Assembly: GCA_019925105.1 (NCBI GenBank)
Contig: JAHGAU010000033.1
Span: 372,001 to 436,000 of the forward strand
Length of the DNA stretch: 64,000 bases
Reading direction: 5' to 3'
Source: Niebla homalea
Lineage: Eukaryota; Ascomycota; Lecanoromycetes; Lecanorales; Ramalinaceae
Position numbers and translations under genes: made by a program. The notes under the pieces were generated by a model. That model did no database searches and was not told where the DNA came from. It worked only from the letters and a program-made list of their open reading frames with translations. Shown here piece after piece: positions 1 through 13,310 of this stretch (the stretch's first letter is position 1; each line of letters begins with the position of its first letter).

Positions 1-3000
1 ATTATTTAATAACCTTTTAATAATAATTTTATACGGCTTAATCCTTAATTTTAATATTATTTTATATAAAAATAAATCCGTTATTAAGATCTTATATAAT
101 TCTTTTACGTTTATATTTTTATATATTTATAATATTTAAAATATTTTAAGCTATATTTAATTATTTAGGATAATATCCCTTAATATAATACTTTCTTTTT
201 TTACTTATACTTATAGCTTTTTATATAACTTTAAAGTATTAATTTTTCTTCTTAATATCCTTTTATCCGTTAAGAATATAATTTATAATAACTTTATTTT
301 AATATTTATTTTCTTATTTTATAATTTTAAAGTTAATTTATCCGTTACTTTATATATATATCTTAAATAAACTTAATTAATACCGTATTTATACTTTAAT
401 AATCCTTAATAAGTTATTAAGTTATTAAGTTATTTAGTTTTTAGAATTATATTTTTTATAATAAGTAAATAGTTTTTATTATTTTTATTTTTTAATTATT
501 TTTATTTTCTTTTTTATATTATTTTATTATATATTCTTTTTTTTCTTCTTTTTATTAACTTTTTTAAGTTATTTATTATTCTTTTAATATATATAATTAT
601 CCGTTTTTATTATTATAAGTATTATTAATTTAATTAATATCGCTTCTTCTTTATATATTATATATTCTTTATACCGTTTAACGTTATTTTACGTAATTAA
701 TAATAACTTTAAATACTATATTATTTCTTTATTTATTTTATTAAGTATTAAATTTATAAATTTAATTATTTTCTACTTTTATCCGGTAAATTATTATTAA
801 TATAAAATAAAACTTATTTCTAATTTTAAATTATTAATTAGATTATTTATTATATTTTCCTTAACTTTTATATCGTTTCTTTAATACTTCTGAGCTTCTT
901 TATTGTCTCTTAGGTGCTCCAGTTATCGTTTTATCCCTTCCGATTCTTTTAAACCTTTATTTAATTATTCCTATTTATTTCTTATTTAATTTTTTTTTAC
1001 CCCGTTTTACCGCTCTAACTTACTCCCAGTCTTCTCTTATTTACTCCGATTATCTCCTATATACTCTTTCTTTTCCCCGCGTATATAAATATACCCTTCT
1101 TTTTTTATTAATTAATTATTAAAATATACGCCTTTAAAATTAATTTTACTTTTTAAATTTCTTCTTTTCTTATAGTTTATTAATCTTAATTATTTTCTTT
1201 ATTTTTTAATTTAATTTTTAAGTTTTCTTTATTATTTTTATACTTAAATAAGTTTAACTTAATTTCTTTTTTTAATATTATTACGTTTCTATAGTATAAC
1301 TTCTTATATATTAACTTTTAACGTATCTTACTTAACGGGCGTATTTAAAATTTAAGTAATTAAATATTTTCTTTATAAATAATATCTTTAATTTTTAATA
1401 TCTTTATTTAAATTTTAAAGTTAATTATAATTAACTTTAATTATAAAAGTCTTAATAAAATGTTATAATTTAAGTTATTTTTTAATATTATAAATATTTA
1501 TATTAATTTAATTATTCTTATAACTTAAATATTAAATATAACTTATATATAAAGTAATATATAATCTCTATTTACTATTAATATATTTAAATAATTAACT
1601 CCGAACAATCTTAAAAGCCTTTTTTTTATTTATAATTCCCTTATTATACTTAAATTAATTATAATAATATCCGATCCTTAATCGGTTTTTATATTAAGTA
1701 ATTTATTTATTTATTCCGTTTAATAAATAATTATTATTTTTATAAAATATATTTATTTATTCTTATTAAATATAGCTTTAAGGTTTCGTTTTAAGTTTAC
1801 GATTATAATATTATTAATTTTAAATCGTTTATTTTAAATCGTTTTTTATATCCCTTCTTTATTATTCTTAAGAACTTCCTTAATAATTATAATTTTCTTA
1901 TAATATATTAGTTAAGATTTAATACGTTCTTTATAAGTCGGTTTATTTTTTTTTTTAAAATATAATAAAAGTTATATTAAATATATTATAGGGAATACGA
2001 TATTATTAATTAATAAAATCCGTTTAATATTTAAGGTTTATTCTTTTAATAGTCCGATAATTTATTAAAGTTCTTTTTTCCTCCTAGTTTTCGTTTTTCC
2101 CTTTAGCTTCCCTTTATTTATTCTTTAATTTATATAAGCTTAATTCCTTCTTTTAAATTTTTATCTTTAACTTATTATTACTTTATGGCTATATTTATTA
2201 TTATATTTACTTTATAGCTAATATCCTTATTAAAAAGGTGTCCTTCCTTTACGGTAATAGCTTTATAATTAAAGCTATCGATAACTTTTTTATTATCGAC
2301 CTTATTAAGGATTTTTCCTTCTTCCTATATGGTTAAAACGATAATTATTACGTTTATTAATATGTTTAATTAATCGTTAAGCGGTATAATTATAAGTAAT
2401 AATAATAGTCGGTAATCCGTATTATAACGTCCGTTCTTACGGTCTTAATCCTTCTTTTATATATATTTCTTTTTATTAAAGTTTATATTATTTTTATTAT
2501 ATTTTTATTTATAGTTTATATATCTTTCCGTTAAGAATATATTATAATATTTATAATAAATAAAATATTATCTTATATTGAACGATTTAAAGTTATTAAT
2601 ATAAAGGTTTTTAAATTTAACCGAATTAAATAATTTTAAAATAAATTAATTATTTTTTTTAATATCTTAATTAATATATAAATTCTATTAATAATTTTAC
2701 GGCCCTTAATTCGTATTTTCCGCTTAATTATTAAGATTTTATTAAAATAGATTTTAAGGTCGGTTTTAATACCTAGGTTATTAAGGTAATATTATTTATA
2801 ATAATTATATAGGCGTTATTTATATTATTAAAACGTTTTAAAGCCTTTTATTTATACGATTTTAAGGGTATTTAATTTATCGCGTTCCTTTTATTTATAG
2901 TATTTATATAATTCCGTTATAATCGATATATATTAAATTTATTTTTAACGTAATTTCTTAAAGGTTTCCGTTTATATAATTTAATTAATTTATAAATATT

Positions 3001-5886
3001 TAAGCTTTAAAATTTACCTCTTTATCCTTTTTTTCCTTTTTAAGTTTCCGTTTTTTTTTTATTTTTTCCGTAATTTATTCTGTATTAAGGTATACTTTAT
3101 AGAGATTAAGCTTTTTATATACGTTTTTTATTAAACGTTTACGGAGTTTTATATTCGTTAAATTATTTTTAAAACGATTAATTATATCTTTTAATATATA
3201 TTTAATTATTTTATTTATTATACTTTCCGGTTTTCCGGATTTAATATCCTTTTTATTTAAATTATATATAATATGGAGTATATATTTATAATAATTAAGG
3301 ATAAAATTAATTCCTTAAGATAATATTTTAATATTATTCGTTATTTATTCCGTAAAATTATTAAGATTTAATTTTAAGAATTTTTAACTTAATAATTTCT
3401 GGAAGTTCTTTATATTTTCTTTAATAACGTTATTTATTATTTTATTTATAAATAAAACTTTAATTTTTAATTACTTAACTTAATATATTATATCTCTTTT
3501 AAGTTTTATATTTATCGTATTTATTTATTAATTAAGGAAAGTATCTCTCCCGATTTCTTTTTATACGTTATAGATTTATTTTTATATATTACTTAATTTA
3601 TTTTCTTACTTATTTAATTTTCTTAATTTATAAAATAATATTTTAATCCCGGATTATATTATAATTCTTTATTATAAAGTTTCCGATGATTTTAAGGTAA
3701 AAGTTAAAATTATTAATAATATTACGGAGTTTTCTTTTATATTTAACTTTATTATTATTATTAAAAAGGATACCTAAAACTATTTAAGTGCTTTTTTAAT
3801 TTATATATATTAATTAATTCCTTTTAAATTTATGGAATTAAAGGATTCTTAATAATATTTTACTACTTCTTAAAAAAGGTTAATAAAGTTTATTATTAAG
3901 TAATCCTTAATAATATTTATAATTATTAATAAATACGGGATGGCCCTATAATTTATATGAATTTATCCTAATCTTCTCTATCCTTTATTTAATATAAAGT
4001 AAAAAAATATATATTTTTTTAATAAAAAAAATAAAATAATAATAAAGGGGATAATAATACCGTAATTAATTCCTTAATTTATATAATAATACTTAACTTT
4101 ATTTTTCCTATTTTAAGGGTATTAAGATATATATAAAATAAAATACTTTATCGTTAATATATTATTAATATTAATAAGGGTATTTTAAAAAAAGGCATTT
4201 ACGGTTACTCTGAGTAATTATATTTTATTTTTATCTTTTTTACCTTTTTTTTTTAAAGAAAGGGTTAAGTTAATATATTATCGTATAACGTTAATAAAGG
4301 TCCTTCTGGTCTCTTAAGTTATTATATAAGTATATATAAATAATAACTTATTATAAGTCTATATTTCCCTTTTAAACTAGAATAGGTTTTAATTATTTAT
4401 TTTGGTTTTCTTTACCTTTTATATAGGAAAGCCTCAAGGAAAATACCGTTAAATTAAGTAAGTCTTACGTTAATAATTACTATATATTATTATTAATATT
4501 TTTAATATATATATAATATAATTATTATTATAAATATATTTATTTTTATTCCTTTTTATTAATTCCCTTAATTAGTTTTATTATTTACTTCTTTTTATTA
4601 TTTATTTTTTTAATTTACTTTTTAGCTTTTTAATTCTTAATTATTCGATTTATAATTTAAAGTAAAAAGCCTATTACGTCCGGTTAACGTATTATATAGC
4701 TTATGGTTATTTCTTAAGAATTCTAAAGACCGGTTTAAACCTCCGTAAGTAATTTAAAATTTAACTATTACTTAAGTAACTTTTAACTTAATAATTTACG
4801 TTTTAATAAAAGGTATCTCTTTAAGAAATATATATAATTATTTAAACCTTATTAAGGAATCATATTTTTATTACCTTTATCGTTAAGATATACGGTTTAA
4901 TTCAGTTACTCCGATAATTATTAAGGAGTTTTATACGTTTATTAATATCGAAATACCCGGTATTACTTACGGGTTTTAAAAGATTGCCTACCCGGTATAA
5001 AATAGTCTTTAAGATTAACTTTACGTCTTTAAGGAATATATACGATACTTTAAATTAAATTAAAAAGTTTTACTTATAATAAATAAATTAATTATTTAAA
5101 ATCGTTTTATAAAATTTACGGTTTAATTACTTAAGATAATTTAACGAGACTTATAATTTAATTAAGTTTAGTTACTTATATTAGTTTAACGAATTTTATA
5201 TTTTAATTATTACGGTTATTAATCATTAAATAGTAGTTTTATATCGTTTAAAGTAATTAATTTTTTTTTATTTTTTTTCTTTAATTATTTTAATTTCTTC
5301 CGTTTTAAAAAAGCAGCTTATATTAATATATAAGTCGTAATTTCTTGAACGATAATTTAAAATATCCGGTAATATATATAATTATTTCTTAATTAAGGTT
5401 TAAACCCGTCGTTAATATAAAGGGTATTATTATCCTTTTATAATTAAGGTATTTTAAAAAAGCTATCGTCTTCTTTTACTTTTTAATTTCCAATAACTAA
5501 TAATTAATTAATGAATATTAATAATACTTTACCGATACGTATAAATAGGGTCCCCGTATTAATTAAGGGTGGTAATAAAAATATCCAAATAAGGGTATTT
5601 AGAAAAGGGTTATTTGAATGCCTTTATTTTTCTCAAAATCTTAATATTTATTTAATAGGTAAATAATAATCGGGAATATTTTATAAATATATATAAATCC
5701 ATAGCCTGTTATTTTCGTTATATATATATAATATAATAATAATAAAGGTTGGTTTTTTATAATATCTTTATAATTTTTATTGCCGTTAATTAAAAAAAAG
5801 CATAATAAGTTATTTACGATTAAATCGTATAATTAAATTAAATTCCTTAATATATATAAGCAGATAAAAACTTTCTTAAGACCGTT
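1..5886 (-). mobile_element. Ty3/Gypsy copy A, internal region (5' part, RIP-inactivated)
   Basis: The stretch aligns by eye along its whole length with 50620-51965 plus 57812-62396 of copy B. That copy can be placed in the Gypsy class by RT, RNase H and integrase traces on the minus strand. Copy A therefore carries the region from the 5' LTR through the presumed gag and protease up to about the start of RT; the rest lies left of the window. No open frame survives: CA and TG are almost absent, and stops fall every few codons in all frames. On the minus strand around 2090-2330 a longer readable run exists in one frame, but I could not match it to a known gag or protease motif. It lacks the 51-bp tandem duplication present in copy B. 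Assignment to the same family is firm; the function of this 5.9 kb is not. Confidence 0.8.
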
Positions 5887-6135
5887 AAAAAAATAAGAAG
5901 GAAAGAAAGAGTAAAAGTAATAAAATAACGGGTAATAATAAAGTACAATTAAAGATAAGCCGCAGCCCCTATATAAATTGGTAAGGTATAAGTTACTTAT
6001 TATAATAATCCGTTATCCCTTTTTCTTTTAAAGTATATATGAATCGATTCCACCCTTAATCAGTCCTTTTAGTATTTCCATTCCTTTATGCACCTATCCG
6101 CAAGTTTGGTATCTTCCATGCTCTCCCCCTTTCCA
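5887..6135 (-). repeat. LTR of Gypsy copy A (5' LTR in element sense)
   Basis: About 249 bp that match 32330-32579 and 62397-62647 nearly base for base once C-to-T and G-to-A changes are allowed. In element sense (minus strand) it begins TGGAAAGG and ends in a pyrimidine-rich tail. It contains the block GGCCGCAGCCC next to TATATAA, a likely promoter core, read on the minus strand. Immediately to the right, at 6136, LINE sequence begins, so this is the outer edge of the Gypsy insertion. The matching left-hand target duplication is outside the window. Confidence 0.85.
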
Positions 6136-7029
6136 GAATCCCTTTTAATAATCTTTTTATTTAAAACGTTATTATATATCTTTATTAATACTATATTTAA
6201 TATAACGGTAAAATACCTTTTTATACGTTTTAAGGAATTAAGTCTTTTTATTATTAAAGGAAGCCTATAATTAACGATCTTAAGCCTTAAGTATAAAACT
6301 ATATTCTCCTATTTTATATTTTTTAACGTAGCCTTTTTCTCGGCTTTTATAAAACGTAATAAATATATCTTATTTATTATAATGATAAATAATTACGTTA
6401 AAACTTTAATTAACTTATATTTTCCTTTATTAACTTAAGCCTTAAATTTCTTTAAGTTTTTTTTATTCTTAAATCCGCTATATTAAAAAGAATATCCTTA
6501 CTTTATAGTTCATATGCCGTAATAATTTATTTTATTAACGGTTTTATTATTACCTTAAAAGCCTTTATTAATTATAATAAGTTTATTTTTATAACCGCAT
6601 TTTTCCCCTTATTATTAAATAAGCGGATTATTATTATCCTCGTTTTCTTTAATACGGCCCTTTTCTTTTCTGTTATCCTTTTATTCTTTATTACGGATAT
6701 TTTTTTTATTATTTTCATCACTTAACTTTTTTTTACTTAAAAGGCCGCCGCCTCTATATCTTCGCCTTATATATTTAACCTTAAACAGCCGTCTTTGCCC
6801 TTTACTAACGCCCTTATTACCGTCCTTTAAAAGCCCCGTAACCGCTCCGCCTCCCTTGACCCTTATTTTTATTTTTATATAAAAGACTTTTATGGTTTTT
6901 AACTTAATCCGTAATATTGGTTAAGTCTTTAACGTAATATCCTTTTATTTTATTATAAGGAGTTTTTTTTAAGGCTTTTACCGTTTCTTTTACCGCTTTT
7001 TCACCCTTATTTATCGGGCAATATATTGT
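6136..7029 (-). mobile_element. LINE copy 0, ORF1 part (interrupted on both sides)
   Basis: This matches about 56435-57310 of LINE copy 5 and joins without loss to 12870-13310 when the inserted LINE 7030-12862 and its 7-bp duplication ATATTGT are removed. It is bounded on the left by Gypsy copy A. On the minus strand a piece of ORF1 is still readable at about 6904-7010 (KALKKTPYNKIKGYYVKDLT). The equivalent frame can be read in copy 3 near 39200-39290. It is an ORF1 remnant of unknown fold, probably the nucleic-acid-binding gag-like protein typical of fungal LINEs. Not functional: the element is broken by two insertions and many stops. Confidence 0.8.
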
Positions 7030-10000
7030 ATCCGAAAATAATTCCCGATTAACTTTATCGTTCAAGAACGAATAGCGACGAACAACGGGACCCCAGAGGT
7101 TCAAAACGATGCACGTGTGCATAATTTAAGTAACAATAAGGCAAGTACCTTAAGTACGATAAATAAAAGCGGAGTAATAGTAGAAATAAAGGGGGTAAAA
7201 GGGTAAATAGCCCTTATTAACGGAAATAATAACAATTTATATAGACGGCATAATAACTATATAATAAAGAATTCTTAAATTAAATAAAGAACTTATAATT
7301 AATAAGATACGCGTAAAAGAATACGTATAACGCGTAAAAATAACGTAATTATAAAAGGTAAATAAAGGATAAAAAAGACGGGGATAATACGCGGTAATAA
7401 ATAGAAAATAAACGGGGGTAAAGAAAGCCTTATTAAGTATATATAAATTAAAAAAAAGCCGGGCGAAAATAAAAGAATATTAAATAATTAAGGATAAATT
7501 ATGAAAAAAAGTAACCGTTAAACGCGTAAAAAGAATATAATAAAGGAAAAAACGGTAAAAGTATTAAAAAGCTTTTTTATAATTAAATAAAAAAATATTA
7601 TATTAAAAATTTAACCGATGTTATAAATTAAGCTATAAAGGGTAAAAAACTTTTATATAAAGGTAAAAACGGGATTAAGGGATTTAAAGAGGTTATACGG
7701 AGCTTAAAAAGCGTTAATAAAGGTATTAATAAAAGGAGACGAAAGGAATTAAAGAGGCTATATATGAAATAAGGGAATAACGGGAGAAGTTTTACGGATA
7801 AAAGTAAAAATAAATTAAATAACGAAGGCTATAAAAATAACGTTTATATCGGCGGTAAAGAAAATAAAGATTAAGGAAAAGGTAACGGTATTAAAGAAGG
7901 TAAGGATAATAATTATACGATTATCGGGTAAGGAAAAGAAGAATATAACTATAAAGGTAAACCCTTTATAATTAATAAAAACGTTTAAAGTAATAAGAAA
8001 ATTATTAATAAAATAAATTATCGTAATATATAAACTATAAAATAAAGATATCCTCCTTAATATAATTTTTTAAAGATGAAAAAAAGGCTTAAGAAGTTAA
8101 AAGGATAAACCGGTAAAAAGGATATAAAACGGTAAAGATATTAAGGTAATCGTTTATTATTATAATAAACGGAATATACTTAATAAAATTTATAAGAAAA
8201 GAAAAGGAAATTACCTTAAAACGGATAAAAAAAGAAAATATAATCTTTTATCCCGGGTTAAAGATTATTAATTATAGTTTTCCCCGTAATAAAGAAATTA
8301 AATACCCTTAACCGGATAAAAAGATACTTTACGGTTATCTTAAATATAACGTTAATAAGGATATATAATAATATCCTTAATAAAAAAATAATAAAGGATA
8401 AATCCCTTAAATTAATAAGGCTATAGGATTAAACGGCGGATATTTATTAATACTTTAAATATTAAAGGTACGGATATATTATTACGAGGTACTTAAATAA
8501 TATAAAGTATACGGTATACGTTAAAGGATATAATACGTATAAATACGTAAGCTTAATAATAAAAGGTTTAATAAAAAATATATTAAAATATATAATATAT
8601 AAAAATAATAATTACTTAATATGGGACTTACGGTATATAATAAAAGTTAAAGAGACTTAACGTAAAGAGATTAAAATAGTAATTAAAGTTTAACGTTATA
8701 ATACGTATAAATCTAGACCGATAAAATAATTAAGGATAATCTTAAAACGTAAATAAAGTCCGTTAAATAAAAAAGGATAAAACGTAATAACCAATAACGT
8801 AAAAAAAAAAGCTTATAGTAATATTAACCCTTAAGGCCGGCCGCTTAATTAAAATAATTATTATAATAAAAAAGTTAAGGTAAATAACGTTTAACTTTAA
8901 GGAAAAACCATCTATATAAATAAAAGTTAGTAAAGAGAACTTAATAGAAGTTAATATATAATACGTTTATACTTTTAAGGGTAATATAATATAACGTATA
9001 TAAAAAAGTAATTAAAGTTATAATATTAATATTTAAATTTAAAGAAATAAAAAATATTAATATTATAACGATATAAAAGCCATTATATAGTCCATATATA
9101 TACTTTTTAATTAACCTAGGAAATAGTTTTTATTTAACCTTTAAAAAAACGAAAAAATACGGATATATTTATTTATAAATAAGAAATTAAATATAAATAA
9201 TTAAAACGTTATTTATTATAAAAAGAATCTATATACGTTTTAAATTATATAAGAAAAAAATATTAAGGGAAATTTAAATATTTATAACGTATATAATCCG
9301 CCGCCGGCCAATAAAAAAAGGCCCTTTATAATCCCGTTATTTAAGGATATTATAGCCGTACCCGGTAAGTATTTCTTAATAAAAGATTTTAATCTTTATT
9401 ATATTAAATAAAACGAAGAAGGGCATTCGATTAATTATGTTAAGTTTAAAGAGTTATTAATATTTATTATCCGGTCCGACCTCGCGTTATTAATATTAAT
9501 AAAAATTATAATATAAGAAAATTAAGGATTTAAGATTATAATTAACTTAATATTTAACTTAAAAGGTATTATTAATATAATTATTAAATACGGGTTATAA
9601 AAGGACTTAAAATATAACTCGGACTATATACCGATATAAATAACCTTAAATTAAACCGTTAATACGACCTTATTATCACTAGTAAGAAAAACGTAAAAAA
9701 CGGTTAAGGAAATAAAGGTTTATATAAAAGTAAAGGAAACGGTAATATAGTTCACGGATTTCCTTTAATTAAATAATAGAAATTAAATCGACCTCTTTAT
9801 AAAGTAAATAATAAAGGTATTAAATAAGGTAATTAATAAAATAATTTTATTAATAAAGCCCTTTTAAAAAGCTAAAATTTATTCAAATAAAGAATATATA
9901 ACCATAATTATAAAGGTAAAAAGGTTAATTAAGTAAGCTTTTAAGTATAAAGATTAAGAAATACTTAATTAATTAAAAGTTATTTAAAAAGAAAAGGAAA

Positions 10001-12862
10001 AGATTATTAAGAAAATTAAATAAATATACTTTTAATTTATAATATATATCTTAACGGTTTTACCTTATAGTATTTAAAAGTTAACGAAATATAATAAGGA
10101 ACGGAATAAAAAATTAAAGTTTATCCTTAAATTCCTATTTTTTAAGAAACCCAATAATATATTAATTAATATCTTTAACGGTAAAATTAAGGCCCTTAAA
10201 AAAACATTTTTCTCCTTTCCGTTAAAAATTAACTTAAATAATATCGATAATATTATATACCTTAACCTTATATTAATAAATAAGGTAATAATATAAAATA
10301 TAATAATTAAAGCGATTAATAAATTAAAGAAAAATAAAGCTTTAAAATTAAATAGGATTTTTAATAAATTCTTATTAATAATAACCTTATTATTTAAGAA
10401 AGTCTTTATTTATCTTTTTAAATATACTTTAATATTAATTATTATTTATATAAGTTAAAAAAAATAAAAATAATTATCCTTAAGAAGTTTATTAAGCCGG
10501 ATTACTTTAAAGTAAAATCTTATAAATTTATTATACTCCTTTATACGTTAAAATAAGCCTTAAAAATAATGATAATAAAAATCCTTAATAATTATATAGA
10601 AAACCACGGACTTCTCCCCGATTAATAAATAGGAATAAAAAAAGGTCGATTAATAAAAATAGCTCTTAAAAGATCAATTAACGGCGTATATATAATATAA
10701 AGTTACGGGAAGAAATATATTATAAATCTTTTTTTTTAATATTATAAATACCTTTAATAAAGTAAACTATTAAAAGTTATTATATAACTTAAAGAAAAAA
10801 AGGATATTATTTTTCTTAATTAAATAAATAAAAAGTTTTTTAAATAACTAAGTTACGTTAATTAACCTAAAATAAAAAATAAACTTAATAAAGCTTATTA
10901 TAACGGGGATTTTTCAAAGATTGTTTATTTCTTTTATATTATTTTCATTTTTATTTTTTAATAATTTATTAATTAAAAAGCTTATTAAGTTAAAATAAAA
11001 GGTTTAAGTTAAAAGCTTTATTAACGACGTTTACCTTTTAATTTAGAATATTTTTATATATATAAATCATTTAAAATTAAAATAACCTTATAAAGTTTAT
11101 TTTTAATAAGTAAGAACTTACGGGGCTTAATTTACGCTATATAAGTATAAGCTTATTTATATAATTAAAAGCTTAAAACTATATAATATAATAATTATAA
11201 TAAACTTAAGTAAAATTATAATAAAACCGGATATTAATATTAAAGTTTTTAACCTTTAAGTAAATAAAAAATTCGATTAAAAGGATTATATAAAAAAAGT
11301 TTAAAAGAAAATAACTTTATAAAAAAGGGGCCTTATTTATCTCGCCGTATTAATATAGGGGTTACGTTATAAAAAACCCGGAGTATTTATTAGGCCATAA
11401 TAAAGTTAACTATAATATACGTTATAGCTATCTAGTATATATTTAAAAATACTTTAGGATATAAGAAAAAGGTTATTTAAATATTATAGAAAGTTTAAAA
11501 TTAATATTTAAAAGTAATTAACGGTACTTATAAAATAATCCTTATCCTAATATTAAAGTTCTAGGTTTTTATACCGTTAATTAAAATCTTATTAAATTAA
11601 ACAATCGCTTAAATAAGTTTAAAGAAATATATATACTTAATTATAATAATAAAAAACGGATGGATCCGCCAGAATTTTAATAAATTTTAAGTTAAAAAAA
11701 GTAAATCAAAAATACTTATTCCTCTTTTTATTAAGATAAAGTAGGAATAAATAAAAAAAAAATAACCTTATTAACGTCCCGGAAGTTAATTTAAGCGTAT
11801 ATAAACTTCCGTTAAATATAAAAAAAAATAAAACTAAAAAGATTTAAAGAACGAAAATTATAACGATTATTTTATAAGCCGCGATAAAATAAATTAAGTA
11901 TTAATAAAAATATAAAGATTTTATACCTTAAGGTTATTATTATTTAATTTTTAATAATAAAAAGATTATTAATAAGTATCTTTATTATTATAATATTATA
12001 AGGAAAGGTAATAACGTATTAACGATTTAACTCCGGATAAATAAGAACGGTTTAATTTATTTCCTATTTATTATATATATTAAAGGTCGGATAAACGTTA
12101 AATATAAATACGGATAAAGGAAATAAAACGTTATATATATCTTTATTTTTTATTTTTTATTTATAAAGGTTAAATTAAGACTTATTATAAAAGTTAATAC
12201 TTATAATTATTATTAAATATTATTTATAAAACGAGGTATTCGGATAGCTATTAAATTTATAATATTTACCGGATTATTATTATAGTTTAATTTCGCGGTA
12301 AAAATAAACGAAGTTATTGAAAATTTTATAAAGAAAGTCCGTTACGGGTTAAAGAAGAAAAGGAGAAGCGGAAATTAATTACGTTAATTATATAAACCGG
12401 AAAGTATCTTCTATAACCGTAAAAATATAATAATAAACGCTTATTAAAAGTCTTTAAAAAAGTTAATAGTAATAATAATATAAAAAGAATATATATTAAA
12501 TATATAAATATTAATAAATTTTTTTAAAGGTATTACGTAAAATTAAAGCAATATAAATATATAAAGGAGTAGAAAAGTAATAAGTTTAAGGGTAAACTTT
12601 ATAAAGATATAATCGTAATATTATAAATTTTCTTAAGGGAATTAAAATATAAAAAATATATAAATAAATTATTATTTTTTAAAAGGCCGTTAATATCCTT
12701 TACTTTAAGGGGTAAAGGGTAAAGGCCTAATAAACGCCGGTTTTTACCCTGACGTTATAAGTATCAGGTTTTTACGGTTATTAGTAAGGCTAAAAGGCCG
12801 GGTATTAAGGAACGCCGGAATTAGCTTAGCTAGATCCGTAGTATAAATCTATCAATCAATCA
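7030..12862 (+). mobile_element. LINE copy 1, full length, RIP-inactivated
   Basis: A complete non-LTR retrotransposon flanked by the 7-bp duplication ATATTGT (7023-7029 and 12863-12869). It is inserted in the opposite orientation into LINE copy 0. A 42-nt leader precedes the ORF1 start, now ATAGCGACGAAC after RIP (intact form ATGGCGACGAAC). ORF2 is recognised by an exonuclease-endonuclease-phosphatase motif KDFNLYY (family GDFNLHH) near 9381-9404, the RT block equivalent to KKDKAPGPN near 10321-10380, a DKVNH-like block near 10745, and the RT active site FINDVYLL (family F-I/A-D-D) near 11015-11040. The 3' end carries the family-specific block GAACGCCGGAATTAGCTTAG and a short ATCA tail. From the start codon to the tail it is 5791 bp, the same as copy 5 within 1 bp. 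Stops occur throughout. The fungal Tad1-like class is the likely home, by inference. Confidence 0.9.
9381..9404 (+). pseudogene. Endonuclease (EEP) motif of LINE copy 1 ORF2
   Basis: In one frame this reads KDFNLYY, the RIP-decayed form of the GDFNLHH motif of apurinic-type endonucleases in non-LTR retrotransposons. This enzyme nicks the target so that reverse transcription can start. The same motif appears as KDFNLYDY at about 41024 in copy 3 and, on the minus strand, as KDFNLYY at about 55450-55480 in copy 5. It is absent from copy 2. Confidence 0.75.
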
Positions 12863-12869
12863 ATATTGT

Positions 12870-13310
12870 CTCCGCTTTTTACCTTTAATCCTTTAAAGAC
12901 TTATTTTCTTTTTTAACTTTATTTCCCCTTAATAGTATTTTTATTACGGTCTTTTTACCTTTTTTTTCCGCCTGTACCCTTTATTATTAATACTATACCG
13001 GCTTTTTTACCCCCTTATTTACTTATTACCTCCGTATTATTATTACGTATTTTACGTGCTTTAATATACGTATTTTATTAACCTTAATTCCCTTATTTAT
13101 TTTAAGCGTTATCCGGCTTATTATTATTATATTACCCGTACGCGTCGTTGCCGTTTCTCTTAATATAGGTTAGTTACCCGTTTATTACCTTATTCTTAAC
13201 TATTATGCCACTTCTACTTATCGTACTTAATATACTTTCTTCACTATTACGAGAGTTATGCGTATACGTATCGTTTTGGACCTCTGGGGTCCCTTCGTTC
13301 GTCGCCATTC
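12870..13310 (-). mobile_element. LINE copy 0, 5' end with ORF1 start
   Basis: The 5' end of the minus-strand LINE that continues at 6136-7029. It matches 57315-57768 of copy 5. The ORF1 start codon (CAT on the plus strand) is at 13306-13308, followed on the minus strand by GCGACGAACGAAGGGACCCC. Right of 13310 the sequence no longer matches the LINE family and belongs to a Gypsy element, so this LINE most likely inserted into that Gypsy. The target duplication cannot be checked because the other LINE end is outside the window. Confidence 0.85.

Noticed and set aside
3310..3345. Plus-strand stretch resembling a DDILI reverse transcriptase active site in Gypsy copy A
   Set aside because: Copy B at about 59820 shows that the unmutated bases were different (AGTAC instead of AATAT), so the resemblance was created by RIP.
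6904..7122. Open minus-strand stretch of 72 codons
   Set aside because: It runs across the junction of LINE copy 1 (antisense of its 5' end) and LINE copy 0. Only the part left of 7030 is real ORF1 sequence, so it is not a gene.
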